From contig JALOLF010000001.1 of NCBI GenBank assembly GCA_025456085.1, positions 41,561 through 105,560 on the forward strand: a stretch of 64,000 nt of DNA, read 5' to 3'. This stretch comes from Acidimicrobiales bacterium. Lineage in GTDB: Bacteria; Actinomycetota; Acidimicrobiia; Acidimicrobiales; Acidimicrobilacustridaceae. Shown here piece after piece: positions 63,800 through 64,000 of the stretch (position 1 is the stretch's first letter; every line of letters starts with the position of its first letter). A model generated the notes under the pieces. The model saw only the letters and a list, made by a program, of their open reading frames with translations, had not been told where the DNA came from and did no database searches. The position numbers were made by a program, and so were the translations under genes.

Positions 63800-64000
63800 A
63801 TGAGTGCACCACACGACGCAGCGGATTCGCGTGCCGCCGAGGTCAGGGCCGCGGTGGACGTCTATCTCGGGCTTCGGGACCGCATCGAGGCGGGTGAGGC
63901 CACCTGGGTGGCGCTCGCCGAGCTCTTCACCGACGACGCGGTGTACATCGATCCGGCCTGGGGACGGATCCAGGGCATCGAGGAGATCCGGTCGTTCCTG
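63800..64000 (+). CDS. SnoaL/NTF2-like protein (partial, N-terminal)
   Basis: The ATG has GGAGGAG upstream. The visible 67 residues include VDVYLGLRDRIEAGEATWVALAEL, FTDDAVYIDPAWGRIQGIEEIRSF, the early part of a SnoaL-like (NTF2) fold with the helix and the FTDDAVYIDP strand motif. The window ends inside the gene. Members are often ring-cyclases, isomerases or ligand-binding proteins; the activity is unknown. Confidence 0.75.
   Translation, partial: MSAPHDAADSRAAEVRAAVDVYLGLRDRIEAGEATWVALAELFTDDAVYIDPAWGRIQGIEEIRSFL

Overview
The window is about 64 kb of very GC-rich bacterial DNA carrying the chromosome replication-origin neighbourhood of an actinobacterium. The order trxB, trxA, cwlM-like, parB, parA, rsmG, jag, yidC, yidD, rnpA, rpmH on one side and dnaA, dnaN, recF, dciA, gyrB, gyrA, DUF3566 gene, tRNA-Ile on the other is the classic actinobacterial origin layout. 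DUF2510 repeats, a 13E12-type DUF222/HNH gene with a LexA box, a mycothiol-dependent-isomerase-like protein and a wax ester synthase/DGAT also point to Actinobacteria. A class such as Acidimicrobiia is plausible, but this is inference without a search.

Region by region: 1-3514 holds an extracytoplasmic fragment, the thioredoxin pair and a catalytically degenerate CwlM-like protein. 3515-9329 carries a DnaA-box-rich gap, the parAB operon with two parS sites, and the leftward rpmH-rnpA-yidD-yidC-jag-rsmG operon. 9330-18664 carries dnaA, oriC, dnaN, recF, dciA, gyrB and gyrA. 18700-31600 is mixed: a TadE/G-like protein, DUF3566, tRNA-Ile, an orphan FliA/WhiG-type sigma factor, a CopC-CopD fusion facing an orphan metal-ABC ATPase, a HisN-like phosphatase, a frameshifted SOS-type DUF222/HNH gene, an alcohol dehydrogenase and Pcm. 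31585-51000 is ordinary accessory metabolism: RIC iron-sulfur repair protein, SDR-DUF2867, amine-oxidase-like protein, AlaX, CorA, truncated haemoglobin, WS/DGAT, penicillin acylase, sulfotransferase and acyl-CoA synthetase. 52147-58067 is a compact RiPP (ribosomally made, modified peptide) gene cluster. The tail holds an aldo/keto reductase, a DJ-1-like protein, acyltransferase, lipase, glycosyltransferase and a SnoaL-like fragment.

The most unusual part is the RiPP cluster. A B12-binding radical SAM enzyme, a SPASM-type radical SAM enzyme, a 90-residue Cys-free precursor ending in Trp-Ser-Trp, a protein-kinase-fold protein and a methyltransferase lie in one tightly packed, mostly overlapping transcription unit. 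A gapless 25-residue helical motif in the precursor leader recurs at the N-termini of the SPASM enzyme and of the methyltransferase, so two of the enzymes seem to carry a built-in copy of part of the leader. The kinase reading frame slips by one base near its C-terminus; repaired, it would run without a stop into the methyltransferase.

Other notable items are a small family of palindromic intergenic repeats, an rnpA gene with no standard start codon that either begins at CTG or engulfs rpmH, and a second DnaA-box cluster about 6 kb from dnaA. Start sites were chosen from ribosome binding sites, overlaps and family N-termini. All functional names are recognition by eye; no database search was run.
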